Below the pieces are notes generated by a model. That model saw only the letters and a list, made by a program, of their open reading frames with translations, did no database searches and had not been told where the DNA came from. Shown here in pieces: positions 1-8,502 of a DNA stretch of 64,000 nucleotides. This stretch comes from Hyphomicrobiales bacterium (lineage in GTDB: Bacteria > Pseudomonadota > Alphaproteobacteria > Rhizobiales > Rhizobiaceae), in the NCBI GenBank assembly GCA_900469625.1, contig UBXV01000029.1, positions 61,790 to 125,789 on the forward strand, in the 5' to 3' direction. Position 1 is the stretch's first letter, and each line of letters opens with the position of its first letter. The translations under genes were made by a program, and so were the position numbers.

Positions 1-794
1 AAGCCGACGGTCTTCTCATCGCTGTCGAAGCCGATCACCTTGATCTTGTCGCCGAGCTTGTTTTCGGCAATCGCCTGGCCCACGCCCTGCGCCATGATCA
101 GGTTAGAGGCAAAGACGCCGACGAGGTTCGGATTGGCGGTGATCAGGTCGGTCATCATGTTGAGGCCGGTGGTCGCCTGGCCATCGGCATATTTGTCGGC
201 AACGACCTTGAAGCCCGGGTACTTCGTCTTGACCTGATCGAGGAAGCCTTCACGGCGCTGATCGAGCGAGCCGACGCCCGGCAGGCTGGTGATGATGGCG
301 ATATCGCCCTCTTCCTTGCCCGACATTTCCTTGATCGCAGCCGCCAGACCGTCGGCCGCAATCCTGCCCCCTTGAACGTTGTCGGTCGTCAGGAACGAGG
401 AGAAGGCCTTGGAATCGGCGCCGGAGTCGATTCCGATGATCGGAACCGCCTTGGCAGCCTCGTCGATCGGCTTGCCCAGAGCCTTGAATTCGGTCGGCGA
501 GATGACGACGGCAGCCGGTGCGCCAGCAACGGCGTTTTCAAGAATGCTGATCTGGCCGTTGATATCGGATTCAGACTGCGCGCCGAGTTCAGGAACGTTG
601 ACGCCGAGATCCTTGCCGGCGGCACGCGCGCCGGCCAGCACGATCTGCCAGTAGAAAGACGTGGTGTCCTTGACGATGATCGGAATCGTGACATCCTGCG
701 CGAAGGACGCGACCGGAGCCATCGTGGCGATCATCGCCGCGCCGGCAAGAGCGGTGAAGGCACGGCGGGAAAGAATGTGCTTGGCTATGCTCAT
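1..794 (-). CDS. Sugar ABC transporter periplasmic substrate-binding protein (partial)
   Basis: The reading frame runs leftward from 794 and leaves the window, so the C-terminus is missing; about 264 residues are visible. The N-terminus has twin arginines (S-R-R-A-F-T at residues 9-14), a hydrophobic stretch and a likely signal cleavage after Ala32, so export, perhaps by Tat, is expected. The mature part resembles the RbsB-like Peripla_BP_4 family that binds sugars or polyols. An AGGAGA ribosome binding site lies 8 bases before the ATG. It heads a unit reading away from the sugar-acid enzymes, so it probably delivers the substrate of that pathway. The exact ligand cannot be read from the sequence. 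Confidence 0.85.
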   Translation of the reverse strand, partial: MSIAKHILSRRAFTALAGAAMIATMAPVASFAQDVTIPIIVKDTTSFYWQIVLAGARAAGKDLGVNVPELGAQSESDINGQISILENAVAGAPAAVVISPTEFKALGKPIDEAAKAVPIIGIDSGADSKAFSSFLTTDNVQGGRIAADGLAAAIKEMSGKEEGDIAIITSLPGVGSLDQRREGFLDQVKTKYPGFKVVADKYADGQATTGLNMMTDLITANPNLVGVFASNLIMAQGVGQAIAENKLGDKIKVIGFDSDEKTVG

Positions 795-865
795 TGGGTT
801 TCTCCTCTCAGTGCACCTCGTTCCATCTTATGGAGATCGATTAGCCGGGTGCGCGCAGATCGATC

Positions 866-879
866 TTTTATCGATAAAA
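866..879. promoter_or_regulatory. 14-bp perfect palindrome upstream of the sugar-binding protein
   Basis: TTTTATCGATAAAA is a perfect palindrome about 72 bases before the start codon of the leftward sugar-binding protein gene, in an AT-rich stretch that should hold its promoter. The left half, TTTTATCGA, recurs before the aldehyde dehydrogenase gene (8273-8281), and a near copy lies between the dehydratase and GntR genes (3650-3658). A shared operator is an inference. Confidence 0.4.
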
Positions 880-1030
880 AACATATCGAAACGCTAATAC
901 ATCACTCTCCGCTTTGCAAGCAGTCGTTGCTGCGATTTGCGTGATGGCACCGTCTCCTCCGATGTGCCTTCCGATATCGAGAATTCCGGAGCCGTGCCTG
1001 CGTCTGCCGCCTGCCCGGCACCCCGCGGCA

Positions 1031-2050
1031 TCAGGCCCGGACAGCCTCCAATCCAAGCGCAGGAGCGACGAGCGTATAGGGCTCGAATTCTGAGAAATCG
1101 GCCTTTGTCATCGGGTGCCGCAACGAGTCCATGTTGCGCATCAGGCTTTCCGGTTTCGCCGTGCCGAGAAGCACCGAGGCAACCACGGGATTGTCGAGCG
1201 GAAACTGCATGGCGGCGGCGGCGAGCGGCACGCCACGCTCCCGGGCGATGCGTTCCATGGCTCCGACCTTGTCGCGAATCTCAGCGCTCGCCGGCATGTA
1301 GTCGAAATGGGCGCCCTCGACCGGGCCGGTGGCAAGGATGCCCGAATTGAACACGCCGCCGACGATGAGGGACGTCTTCTTCCTTTCGCAAAGGGGGAGA
1401 AGTTCGGCGACGGCAGATCGGTCGAGCAGCGTGTAGCGGCCCGCAAGCAGGATGCAGTCGATCTCGGCGTGGCGCATCACATCAAGGCAGACCGGGACCT
1501 CGTTGACCCCCAGCCCATAGGCGGCAATGACCCCGCCAGCCTTCAGTTCCTCCAGCGCCTTCAGGCCGGAATCGAGCAATTGCTTCAGATAGACGGCGTT
1601 GCGGGCAGCGCCATGGGTGTAGACGCCGATATCGTGCACATAGAGGATGTCGATGCGATTGAGGCCGAGACGCGCATAGCTGAATTCGACCGAGCGCATG
1701 ATGGCATCGTAGCTGTAGTCGTACTCCACGTCGAAGTTCAGCGGCTTGACGTAGGAATAGTCCGGCACTTCGCCTTCGGGCACGGGATGCAGCAGCCGCC
1801 CGACCTTGGTCGACAGCACGAAATCGTCGCGCGGCTTTTCGCGCAGGAAGTCGCCGACCCGGCGTTCGGCAAGCCCGAGGCCGTAGTAAGGCGCAACGTC
1901 GAAGTAGCGATGGCCCGCCGCCCAGGCAGCATCAAGCGTCGCCATCGCCGCATCGCGCGTGCATTCGCGGTAGAGCCCGCCAAGGCCGGCTGCGCCGAAA
2001 CTGTATTCGGTCACCGACAGGTCGGTCCGACCGATCTTTCTCGTCTGCAT
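1031..2050 (-). CDS. Aldo/keto reductase, probable L-fucose or D-threo-aldose dehydrogenase
   Basis: This 339-residue cytoplasmic protein is a full-length aldo/keto reductase. The catalytic tetrad is visible as Asp51, Tyr56 (D-V-A-P-Y-Y-G), Lys82 (S-T-K-V-G) and His139 (Y-V-H-D). The family's sugar-oxidising branch, D-threo-aldose 1-dehydrogenase (L-fucose dehydrogenase), oxidises the sugar at C1 to a lactone with NAD(P). A strong GGAGGAGA site precedes the ATG. It starts 42 bases after the dehydratase gene on the same strand, so the two probably share a transcript, which fits oxidation followed by dehydration of a sugar acid. Substrate assignment rests on context and is moderate. Confidence 0.85.
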   Translation of the reverse strand: MQTRKIGRTDLSVTEYSFGAAGLGGLYRECTRDAAMATLDAAWAAGHRYFDVAPYYGLGLAERRVGDFLREKPRDDFVLSTKVGRLLHPVPEGEVPDYSYVKPLNFDVEYDYSYDAIMRSVEFSYARLGLNRIDILYVHDIGVYTHGAARNAVYLKQLLDSGLKALEELKAGGVIAAYGLGVNEVPVCLDVMRHAEIDCILLAGRYTLLDRSAVAELLPLCERKKTSLIVGGVFNSGILATGPVEGAHFDYMPASAEIRDKVGAMERIARERGVPLAAAAMQFPLDNPVVASVLLGTAKPESLMRNMDSLRHPMTKADFSEFEPYTLVAPALGLEAVRA

Positions 2051-2092
2051 TCCCTTGTCTCCTCCCCTCCAAGGATGCGCGAAATCACATCG

Positions 2093-3598
2093 TCAGAGTG
2101 TCGCCCCCAGATGCCAGGGCACGAATTCATTGTCGCCATAACCGAAGAGTTCGCTCTTGGTCTTCTTTCCCGACGCAGTGTCGATGATGAGATCGAAGAT
2201 CTCGCGACCGAGCCCGGCGATCGTCGCCTCCCCCGAGGCGATCACGCCGCAATCGATGTCCATGTCCTCTTCCATCGCCCAGAACAACGCGGTGTTGCTG
2301 GTCAGCTTGATCGACGGCGCCGGCCGACAGCCGAAGCAGCTGCCGCGACCGGTGGTAAAGGCGATGACATTGGCGCCGCCCGCCACCTGGCCCGTTGCCG
2401 ATACCGGATCGTAGCCAGGCGTATCCATGAAGACGAGCCCATGTTCGGTGACGCGCTCGGCATAGCCGTAGACCGCATTGAGCGGCGAACGCCCGCCCTT
2501 GGCCACGGCCCCCAGTGACTTCTCCAATATGGTGGTGAGGCCGCCACGTTTATTACCCGGCGAAGGATTGTTATCGAGTGACGCGCCGTGCAGCGCCACA
2601 TAGGTCTCCCACCAGGCAATCAGTCCGTCGAGTTTCTCCGCAACCGCATCGCTGACAGCCCTGCTGCGCAGCAGATGTTCCGCACCGTAAATCTCCGACG
2701 TTTCCGACAGGATCGCGGTGCCGCCAACGGCCGCCAGGATATCGACCGCCGCGCCGAGCGCCGGGTTGGCGGTGATGCCGGACAGGCCGTCGGACCCGCC
2801 GCATTGCAGGCCGACGATGATTTCGCTGACCGGAATGGCGACACGGCGCTGGCGCCCGACTTCGGCTGCTATTTCCTCGAGCATGCCGAGCGCCCGCTCG
2901 ACCGACCGCCGGGATCCGCCCGCCTCCTGGATGTTGAAATGGCGCTTTTCCTGTCCCGCACCGCTTTGCCCGTAAAGGGTCAGCTGGTTGACCTCGCAGC
3001 CGAGCCCCACCATCAGCGCGCCGCCGAAATTGACGTGCCTTGCATAGCCGGCGAGCGTCCGGTGCAGGTTCATCATGCCGTCCCCGGTCGACGACATGCC
3101 GCAGCCCTGGTCGTGGACAATCGGCACGAAGCCGTCGATGCCTTCGTATTTCGGCAGGATGCGCCTGTTGGCCTCCTCGGCGATCGCACGACAGACCGTG
3201 GTGGAACAGTTCACGCTGGCAATGATGCCGATATAGTTGCGGGTCGCTGCCCTTCCGTCGCTGCGCCGATAGCCGAGAAAGGTGCGCGCCCGGTCGGCGG
3301 CACTCGCCTCTTCCGGCGTCCCTTGCGGGCTGATCGCCAACCGATCTTGGTCGAAGGAGAGATTGTGGGAATGCACATGTTCGCCGGCTTTTATGTCGCT
3401 GGTCGCCCGGCCGATTGCCTGTGCATATTTGACCACCGGCTCGCCGGCATGGATCGGCCGGATCGCCACCTTGTGTCCGGCATCTATCTTCGTCACCGCG
3501 CGAACGCCGCCCGGCAGCGCCTCGCCAGCGTCCATCGCCAGCGTTGCGACCACCACATTGTCCTCAGGCGCCAGAAGGATCGAAGACGGCACTGACAC
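2093..3598 (-). CDS. UxaA-family sugar-acid dehydratase (altronate dehydratase type)
   Basis: The 501-residue protein has an N-terminal SAF-like domain (about residues 10-90) fused to the UxaA core, as in full-length altronate dehydratases. Family motifs are visible as H-D-Q-G-C-G (about residue 165) and C-G-G-S-D-G-L-S-G (about 265). Such enzymes remove water from an aldonate to give a 2-keto-3-deoxy acid, using an iron centre. The start is a GTG preceded by GGAGAA with 7-base spacing. Its partners are the downstream aldo/keto reductase and the divergent GntR and mannitol-dehydrogenase-like genes. Altronate, fuconate and related acids are all possible substrates. Confidence 0.82.
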   Translation of the reverse strand: MSVPSSILLAPEDNVVVATLAMDAGEALPGGVRAVTKIDAGHKVAIRPIHAGEPVVKYAQAIGRATSDIKAGEHVHSHNLSFDQDRLAISPQGTPEEASAADRARTFLGYRRSDGRAATRNYIGIIASVNCSTTVCRAIAEEANRRILPKYEGIDGFVPIVHDQGCGMSSTGDGMMNLHRTLAGYARHVNFGGALMVGLGCEVNQLTLYGQSGAGQEKRHFNIQEAGGSRRSVERALGMLEEIAAEVGRQRRVAIPVSEIIVGLQCGGSDGLSGITANPALGAAVDILAAVGGTAILSETSEIYGAEHLLRSRAVSDAVAEKLDGLIAWWETYVALHGASLDNNPSPGNKRGGLTTILEKSLGAVAKGGRSPLNAVYGYAERVTEHGLVFMDTPGYDPVSATGQVAGGANVIAFTTGRGSCFGCRPAPSIKLTSNTALFWAMEEDMDIDCGVIASGEATIAGLGREIFDLIIDTASGKKTKSELFGYGDNEFVPWHLGATL

Positions 3599-3638
3599 TG
3601 CGAAGTTCTCCGTGAAAACTGCTGCGATTTCGAGATAG

Positions 3639-3666
3639 GTCTATTTGTCTTTTATCCACAATAGAC
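3639..3666. promoter_or_regulatory. Inverted repeat between divergent dehydratase and GntR genes, overlapping a DnaA-box match
   Basis: GTCTATT (3639-3645) and AATAGAC (3660-3666) form 7-bp inverted arms, and inside them TTGT and ACAA extend the symmetry with one extra base. This lies in the 278-base divergent promoter region and is a plausible operator for the adjacent GntR regulator. The spacer contains a perfect DnaA-box word, TTATCCACA (3652-3660), more than 15 kb from the probable origin, which may be fortuitous. Confidence 0.4.
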
Positions 3667-3876
3667 AGATCGCCGTCAATGGGTATTATGCGCGAAGGAT
3701 GAACACGGCAGAGCGAAGTGCGCACGCGATCAAAACCGCAACACGGGAGAAACCTCATGATTTTCGTGGCAGAGACGAAGACAAGTACGCTCCGGCAGGC
3801 TAGATCGGCGGCCGACGAAGGCTGATCGCATCAGCGTTTTCTCGCCCGTGCAACCTCAACCGCCCGGATATTGGCA

Positions 3877-4755
3877 ATGGCAAAGCAGAACACCGTCTTC
3901 AAGGATGCCTATAACCGCTGCCTGAAGGTGCTGGCGGAAACATCCTCCCTGCCCTCCGAGCCGGAGCTGGGACAGGTGCTCGGCGTCAGCCGGACGACGG
4001 TGCGCGCCATTCTCGGCCGCTTCGAAGAAGAAAAGCTGATCACCTGGGACAAGCGCAAGAAGATCGTGCTGCGCCAGCCGCAGCCGGACGACTATTTCCC
4101 GACGGAGGAAACGGATTCGCTTGCCGAGATCATCGAGCGTAGCTTCATGCGCCGGATTCTGGCCGGCGGCGCCGAGCCGGGCATGCAGATCAACGAGCTG
4201 GAACTGGCCCGCGAGATCGGCACCGGCACCACCAGCGTGCGCGAATTCCTGATCCGCTTCAGCCGCTTCGGGCTGATCGAGAAGAGGCCGAACAGCCACT
4301 GGATCCTCAAGGGCTTCACCCGGGAATTTGCGCTGGAGCTGACGGAAGTGCGCGAGATGTTCGAGCTGCGCTCGGCGGCAAGCTTCGTGGCGCTGCCCGA
4401 CAATCATTCCGCCTGGCAGGAACTCAGCAGGATCGAAGCGGTGCACCACGAGATCCTTGCCGACATCGACAACCGCTACACGGAATTTTCCGAGCTCGAC
4501 GAGCGCTTTCACCTCCTGGTGCACAAGTCCTCGAGCAACCGCTTCATCGTCGATTTCTACGACATCATCTCGATCGTGTTCCACTATCACTACCAGTGGA
4601 ACAAGACCAATGCGCGGCAGCGCAACGCCCGGGCGCTGGAGGAGCACCTCGCATATATCGAGGCGCTCCGCTCGCACGATCCGAAACGCGCCGAGGAAGC
4701 CTGCCGCCGGCATCTGCGCTCGGCACGTGAGACCCTGCTGCAATCCATTCCATAG
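3877..4755 (+). CDS. GntR-family regulator with two winged helices and an FCD domain
   Basis: This 292-residue protein has an unusual layout. Residues about 15-60 form one GntR winged helix (L-P-S-E-P-E-L-G-Q-V-L-G-V-S-R-T-T-V-R). Residues about 90-145 form a second one, of the FCD subfamily type (N-E-L-E-L-A-R-E-I-G). Residues about 150-285 form the FCD ligand domain, with D-E-R-F-H-L-L-V-H and later His residues that usually hold a metal. FCD GntR proteins are mostly repressors released by sugar acids or other carboxylates. I chose the ATG at 3877 over the in-frame TTG at 3871. It is divergent from the dehydratase and 17 bases from the next gene, so it probably controls the cluster. Confidence 0.85.
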   Translation: MAKQNTVFKDAYNRCLKVLAETSSLPSEPELGQVLGVSRTTVRAILGRFEEEKLITWDKRKKIVLRQPQPDDYFPTEETDSLAEIIERSFMRRILAGGAEPGMQINELELAREIGTGTTSVREFLIRFSRFGLIEKRPNSHWILKGFTREFALELTEVREMFELRSAASFVALPDNHSAWQELSRIEAVHHEILADIDNRYTEFSELDERFHLLVHKSSSNRFIVDFYDIISIVFHYHYQWNKTNARQRNARALEEHLAYIEALRSHDPKRAEEACRRHLRSARETLLQSIP

Positions 4756-4772
4756 CAAGCGACCGGAACCCC

Positions 4773-5864
4773 ATGACGAAGACCCCGTTTGTGCAATTCG
4801 GAACGAGCCGCTTTCTTCAGGCGCATGTCGATCTCTTCATCAGCGAGGCGCTCGAACGGCAGGCGGCGCCGGGCCCCATCACCGTCGTGCAAACGACGGG
4901 GTCGCCCGAACGCTCCGGACGCCTGGCGGCGTTGACGCAGCCTGGCGGCTTTCCGGTTGCGATCCGTGGCCTTGTCGACGGAAAGTCGGTCGATAGAGTG
5001 GAGCGGGTGACCAGCGTCACCCGCGCCTTGTCGACCAATGACGACTGGGACGCCATCCGTGGCATCGTCGCGGACGAAGCAGACTTCCTGATCTCAAATA
5101 CCGGCGATACCGGCTACGACATCGCTGGCGACGACCTCTCGGCGCGGGTGCCACGTTCCTTTCCCGGCAAGCTTCTCATGCTTCTGAAAGCCCGCTTCGA
5201 TGCCGGCGGCAAGCCGCTGACCGTGCTTCCCTGCGAACTGGTTTCACGCAATGGCGATGTACTGAAAGCGATCGTACTGAAGCTTGCTTACGAGAGACTG
5301 GACGACCCTCGCTTTTCAGCGTGGCTGGAAAGCCAGGTCATCTGGGCCAATACGCTGGTCGACCGCATCGTTTCCGAACCGATAGAACCGGCCGGCGCTG
5401 TCGCCGAACCTTACGCGCTTTGGGCGATCGAAAGACAATCCGGGCTAAGGGCACCCTTTGCGCACGAATGCGTATTGATGGTCGACGATCTCACGCCATA
5501 CGAAAAGCTGAAGCTTCATATCCTCAACCTCGGACATACGGTGCTCGCGGACATCTGGATCCGACAGGGTCGCCGTCCTTGGGAAACGGTTCGGCAAATC
5601 CTTGCCGATGCCGACGTCGCCGAACGGCTGGACCACATCTACGGCCAGGAGGTCGTTACGGCCTTTGCCGTCAAGGGCCTCGGGCCGCAGGCGAGCGCCT
5701 ATGTCGAAACGACACTCGACCGCTTCCGCAATCCATTCCTCGATCACCGGCTCGCCGATATCGCCAGCCATCACGCCGAAAAGATTGCACGGCGGATTGT
5801 CGAGCTCCGCCGCTGGTGCCCTGGTGTCGCCATGCCAATGCTGCGGGCGATCAGCGATCAGTAG
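4773..5864 (+). CDS. Mannitol dehydrogenase family oxidoreductase (UxaB-like, short form)
   Basis: The 363-residue protein has the family's N-terminal nucleotide-binding pattern (F-V-Q-F-G-T-S-R-F-L-Q-A-H-V-D) and the conserved C-terminal K-L-H-I-L-N-L-G-H segment that carries catalytic Lys, Asn and His. Members interconvert polyols or hexonates with keto sugars using NAD(H); UxaB reduces tagaturonate to altronate. This form is shorter than typical UxaB or mannitol dehydrogenase, which have about 480 residues, so the annotation of the substrate is weak. It follows the GntR gene by 17 bases and ends tail to tail with the aldolase gene, overlapping it by 7 bases. Confidence 0.8.
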   Translation: MTKTPFVQFGTSRFLQAHVDLFISEALERQAAPGPITVVQTTGSPERSGRLAALTQPGGFPVAIRGLVDGKSVDRVERVTSVTRALSTNDDWDAIRGIVADEADFLISNTGDTGYDIAGDDLSARVPRSFPGKLLMLLKARFDAGGKPLTVLPCELVSRNGDVLKAIVLKLAYERLDDPRFSAWLESQVIWANTLVDRIVSEPIEPAGAVAEPYALWAIERQSGLRAPFAHECVLMVDDLTPYEKLKLHILNLGHTVLADIWIRQGRRPWETVRQILADADVAERLDHIYGQEVVTAFAVKGLGPQASAYVETTLDRFRNPFLDHRLADIASHHAEKIARRIVELRRWCPGVAMPMLRAISDQ

Positions 5865-6664
5865 CCGGATTCGAGCTTGTTTGCCGCCTGGCCTTCCTCG
5901 CCTGTAAATTCCTGCCGAAGAGCCTGCGTCGCCCGTACCAGCGACGTCACATCAGTGCCGATTGCCATGAAATCGGCGCCGAGTTCGCGGTAGTCGCGCG
6001 CCTGCGCCAGATCGAGCGTCATGATACCCCGCGCCTTGCCGGCCTTTTCGATGCGGGCAAAGGCATCGATGATCGCCGCCCGCACCTCCGGGTGGCCCGG
6101 ACTGCCGAGATAGCCCATGTCGGCCGCCAGATCCGATGGACCGATGAACAGGCCGTCGACACCTTCGAGCGCGGCAATCTCGTCGATCGCTGCAAGGCCC
6201 GCACGGCTCTCGATCTGCAGGAGCAGGCAGATCTGGTCGTTGGCGGTGTGGAGATAGTCGGCAATCCGGCCGAACTGCGATGCGCGCGCCAGTGCCGCGC
6301 CGACGCCGCGGATGCCGTGCGGAGGATACCGCGTGGCACGGACCAGCTCCCTTGCCTGCTCGACGCTCTCGACCATCGGGATCAGCAAGGTCTGTACGCC
6401 GACATCCAGCGCCTGCTTGATGAGCGCGGTGTCGCCGACAGGAAGGCGCACGATCGGGTGGCTCGACGATCCCGCGACGGCCCGAAACTGGGCGGAGAGA
6501 AGCGGCAGGTCGTTGGGCGCGTGCTCGCCGTCGATCAACAGCCAGTCATAGCCGCTGCCCGAGACGACCTCGGCCGCATAGGGGCTTGCCAGCGCGACCC
6601 ACAGCCCGAGCTGAAAGCGCTGCCCGCGAAGGGCTGCCTTGAAGGGGTTGATCGGTGCCGGCAT
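5858..6664 (-). CDS. HpcH/HpaI aldolase family protein (2-keto-3-deoxy sugar-acid aldolase type)
   Basis: This 268-residue class II aldolase shows the family signature around W-L-L-I-D-G-E-H-A-P-N-D, the metal-binding Glu in Q-I-E-S-R-A-G, and G-L-F-I-G-P-S-D-L-A. Relatives such as RhmA and GarL cleave 2-keto-3-deoxy acids to pyruvate plus an aldehyde in a Mg-dependent reaction. I start at the ATG at 6664, which has AGGAGAT 7 bases upstream, rather than the in-frame start 42 bases earlier. Next to a sugar dehydrogenase, an acid dehydratase and an aldehyde dehydrogenase, it fits the cleavage step, with the aldehyde passed to the dehydrogenase upstream. Confidence 0.85.
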   Translation of the reverse strand: MPAPINPFKAALRGQRFQLGLWVALASPYAAEVVSGSGYDWLLIDGEHAPNDLPLLSAQFRAVAGSSSHPIVRLPVGDTALIKQALDVGVQTLLIPMVESVEQARELVRATRYPPHGIRGVGAALARASQFGRIADYLHTANDQICLLLQIESRAGLAAIDEIAALEGVDGLFIGPSDLAADMGYLGSPGHPEVRAAIIDAFARIEKAGKARGIMTLDLAQARDYRELGADFMAIGTDVTSLVRATQALRQEFTGEEGQAANKLESGY

Positions 6665-6714
6665 CGCGTCATCTCCTCTTTTCACGAATGCAATCTCTGT
6701 ACCCACAAACGAAA

Positions 6715-6742
6715 AAACCGGCCAGAGTTTTCCGGCCGGTTT
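6715..6742 (-). terminator. Intrinsic terminator after the aldehyde dehydrogenase gene
   Basis: On the minus strand AAACCGGCC and GGCCGGTTT form a 9-bp stem followed by a run of T. It lies between the end of the leftward aldehyde dehydrogenase gene (6775) and the start of the aldolase gene (6664). The two genes are therefore probably separate units, or joined only by read-through. Confidence 0.75.
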
Positions 6743-6774
6743 CGCGATCAGATCGGATCAGACGTGAGACAATC

Positions 6775-8229
6775 TCAGGCTATGCCACCGAGGCAGACAT
6801 ACTTGATCTCGCAGAACTCCTCGATGCCGTATTTCGAGCCTTCGCGGCCGAGACCGGAGAGCTTGACGCCCCCGAATGGCGCTTCCGCCGTCGAGATCAG
6901 GCCGGTGTTGACCCCGACCATGCCGTATTCCAGTGCCTCGGCCACGCGGAACACCCGCGCCAGATCCTTGGCATAGAAGTAGGAGGCAAGGCCGAACTCG
7001 GTATCATTCGCCTGCTCGACGACATCGGCCTCGTCCTTGAAGCGGAACAGCGGCGCCACCGGCCCGAAGGTCTCTTCGCGCGCGACTGCCATCGCCTGGG
7101 TGACATCGGCCAGAACCGTCGCCTCGAAGAAGGTGCCGCCAAGCGCGTGGCGCTTGCCGCCCTGGATCACGCGCGCGCCCTTGGCGGTGGCGTCGGCGAT
7201 ATGTTCCTCCACCTTTTCAAGAGCCGCCGTGTCGATCAGCGGTCCGAGAATGACGCCCTGGTCAAGGCCGTTGCCGATCTTCAGCTTGGCAACCGCGGCC
7301 GCCAGTTTTTCCGAGAAGGCGTCATAGACCTTCTCCTGCACATAGATGCGGTTGGCACAGACGCAGGTCTGGCCATTGTTGCGGAACTTGGCAATCAACG
7401 CGCCTTCGACGGCGGCATCGAGATCGGCATCGTCGAAGACGATGAAGGGGGCATTGCCGCCGAGTTCCAGCCCGAGTTTCTTAATGGTGGCCGCACTCTG
7501 GCGATAAAGCTCGGCGCCGACCTCGGTCGAGCCGGTAAAGGTGAGCTTGCGTACCACCGGGTTGGCAGTCATCTCGGCGCCGATCTCGCGGGCCGAGCCG
7601 GTAACGACGCTGAACAGGCCCTTGGGCAGGCCGGCGCGCTCGGCGAGAACCGCAATCGCGATTGCCGAGAATGGTGTCTGCGATGCCGGCTTCAGCACCA
7701 TCGCGCAGCCGGCGGCAAAGGCCGGGCCGGCCTTGCGTGTGATCATCGCATTGGGGAAGTTCCAGGGCGTGATCGCCGCGACGACGCCGATCGGCTGCTT
7801 CATCACCATGATGCGCTTGTCCGGCTGATGGCCGGGAATCAGGTCGCCATAGATGCGACGAGCCTCTTCGGCGAACCATTCGACGAAGCTGGCGCCATAG
7901 ACGATCTCGCCCGTCGCCTCGGCCAGTGGCTTGCCCTGTTCCAGCGTCAAGATGCGGCCGAGATCGTCCTTGTGCTCGATCATCAGCTCGAACCAGCGGC
8001 GAAGCACGCCGGCGCGATCCTTGGCGGTGCGTGCAGCCCAGCCCTTCTGCGCCAGACGCGCCGCTTCGATCGCGGCCTTCGTCTCCTTGGCGCCAAGTTT
8101 CGGCACGCGCCCGATCACTTCGCCCGTCGCCGGGTTCACCACATCGATCGCATTGGCGGCACTTGCTTCGATCCATTCGCCGCCGATCAGGGCAGCCTGG
8201 CGAAACAGTGACGGGTCCTTAAAAGTCAT
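6775..8229 (-). CDS. gabD: NAD(P)-dependent succinate-semialdehyde dehydrogenase family protein
   Basis: A 484-residue aldehyde dehydrogenase with all catalytic landmarks: P-W-N-F-P (about residue 150), the catalytic Glu in L-E-L-G-G-N-A-P (about 255) and the nucleophilic Cys in G-Q-T-C-V (about 290). The closest family by sequence is GabD, which oxidises succinate semialdehyde to succinate. Many GabD-like enzymes accept other aldehydes, and here an aldehyde released by the neighbouring aldolase, such as lactaldehyde, is an alternative substrate. The ATG at 8229 has GGAGAGAGGA just upstream, so I prefer it to the in-frame TTG 18 bases earlier. Confidence 0.85.
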   Translation of the reverse strand: MTFKDPSLFRQAALIGGEWIEASAANAIDVVNPATGEVIGRVPKLGAKETKAAIEAARLAQKGWAARTAKDRAGVLRRWFELMIEHKDDLGRILTLEQGKPLAEATGEIVYGASFVEWFAEEARRIYGDLIPGHQPDKRIMVMKQPIGVVAAITPWNFPNAMITRKAGPAFAAGCAMVLKPASQTPFSAIAIAVLAERAGLPKGLFSVVTGSAREIGAEMTANPVVRKLTFTGSTEVGAELYRQSAATIKKLGLELGGNAPFIVFDDADLDAAVEGALIAKFRNNGQTCVCANRIYVQEKVYDAFSEKLAAAVAKLKIGNGLDQGVILGPLIDTAALEKVEEHIADATAKGARVIQGGKRHALGGTFFEATVLADVTQAMAVAREETFGPVAPLFRFKDEADVVEQANDTEFGLASYFYAKDLARVFRVAEALEYGMVGVNTGLISTAEAPFGGVKLSGLGREGSKYGIEEFCEIKYVCLGGIA

Positions 8230-8502
8230 CGCGCGTCCTCTCTCCAAAAAATCTACAGAACTTATACAACTTTTTTATCGAACTCGACAATCACCCGAAA
8301 GACCGTTTCTGAATATTCCGGCCGGCGGCCGAAGAGGGCTGGCGAAACGATGGGCGGGCTGGATACGAAGTGGTTTCATCGCTCCCAGATCCCATGTAGC
8401 GTCCGCTGCGGATCTCGCCACAAGGTTCGCTCCTTGCCGGCCCCACCATCGATGGCACCGCTCTCCCGACGAATTTCAAGGTACGATAGAAGAGGTACGT
8501 TC

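Noticed and set aside
868..1056. A 62-codon leftward frame before the sugar-binding protein gene
   Set aside because: It overlaps the probable promoter and palindrome, and its sequence resembles no family.
3652..3660. A second replication origin suggested by a perfect DnaA box
   Set aside because: A single box in a divergent promoter, without clustering or an AT-rich unwinding region, is not an origin.
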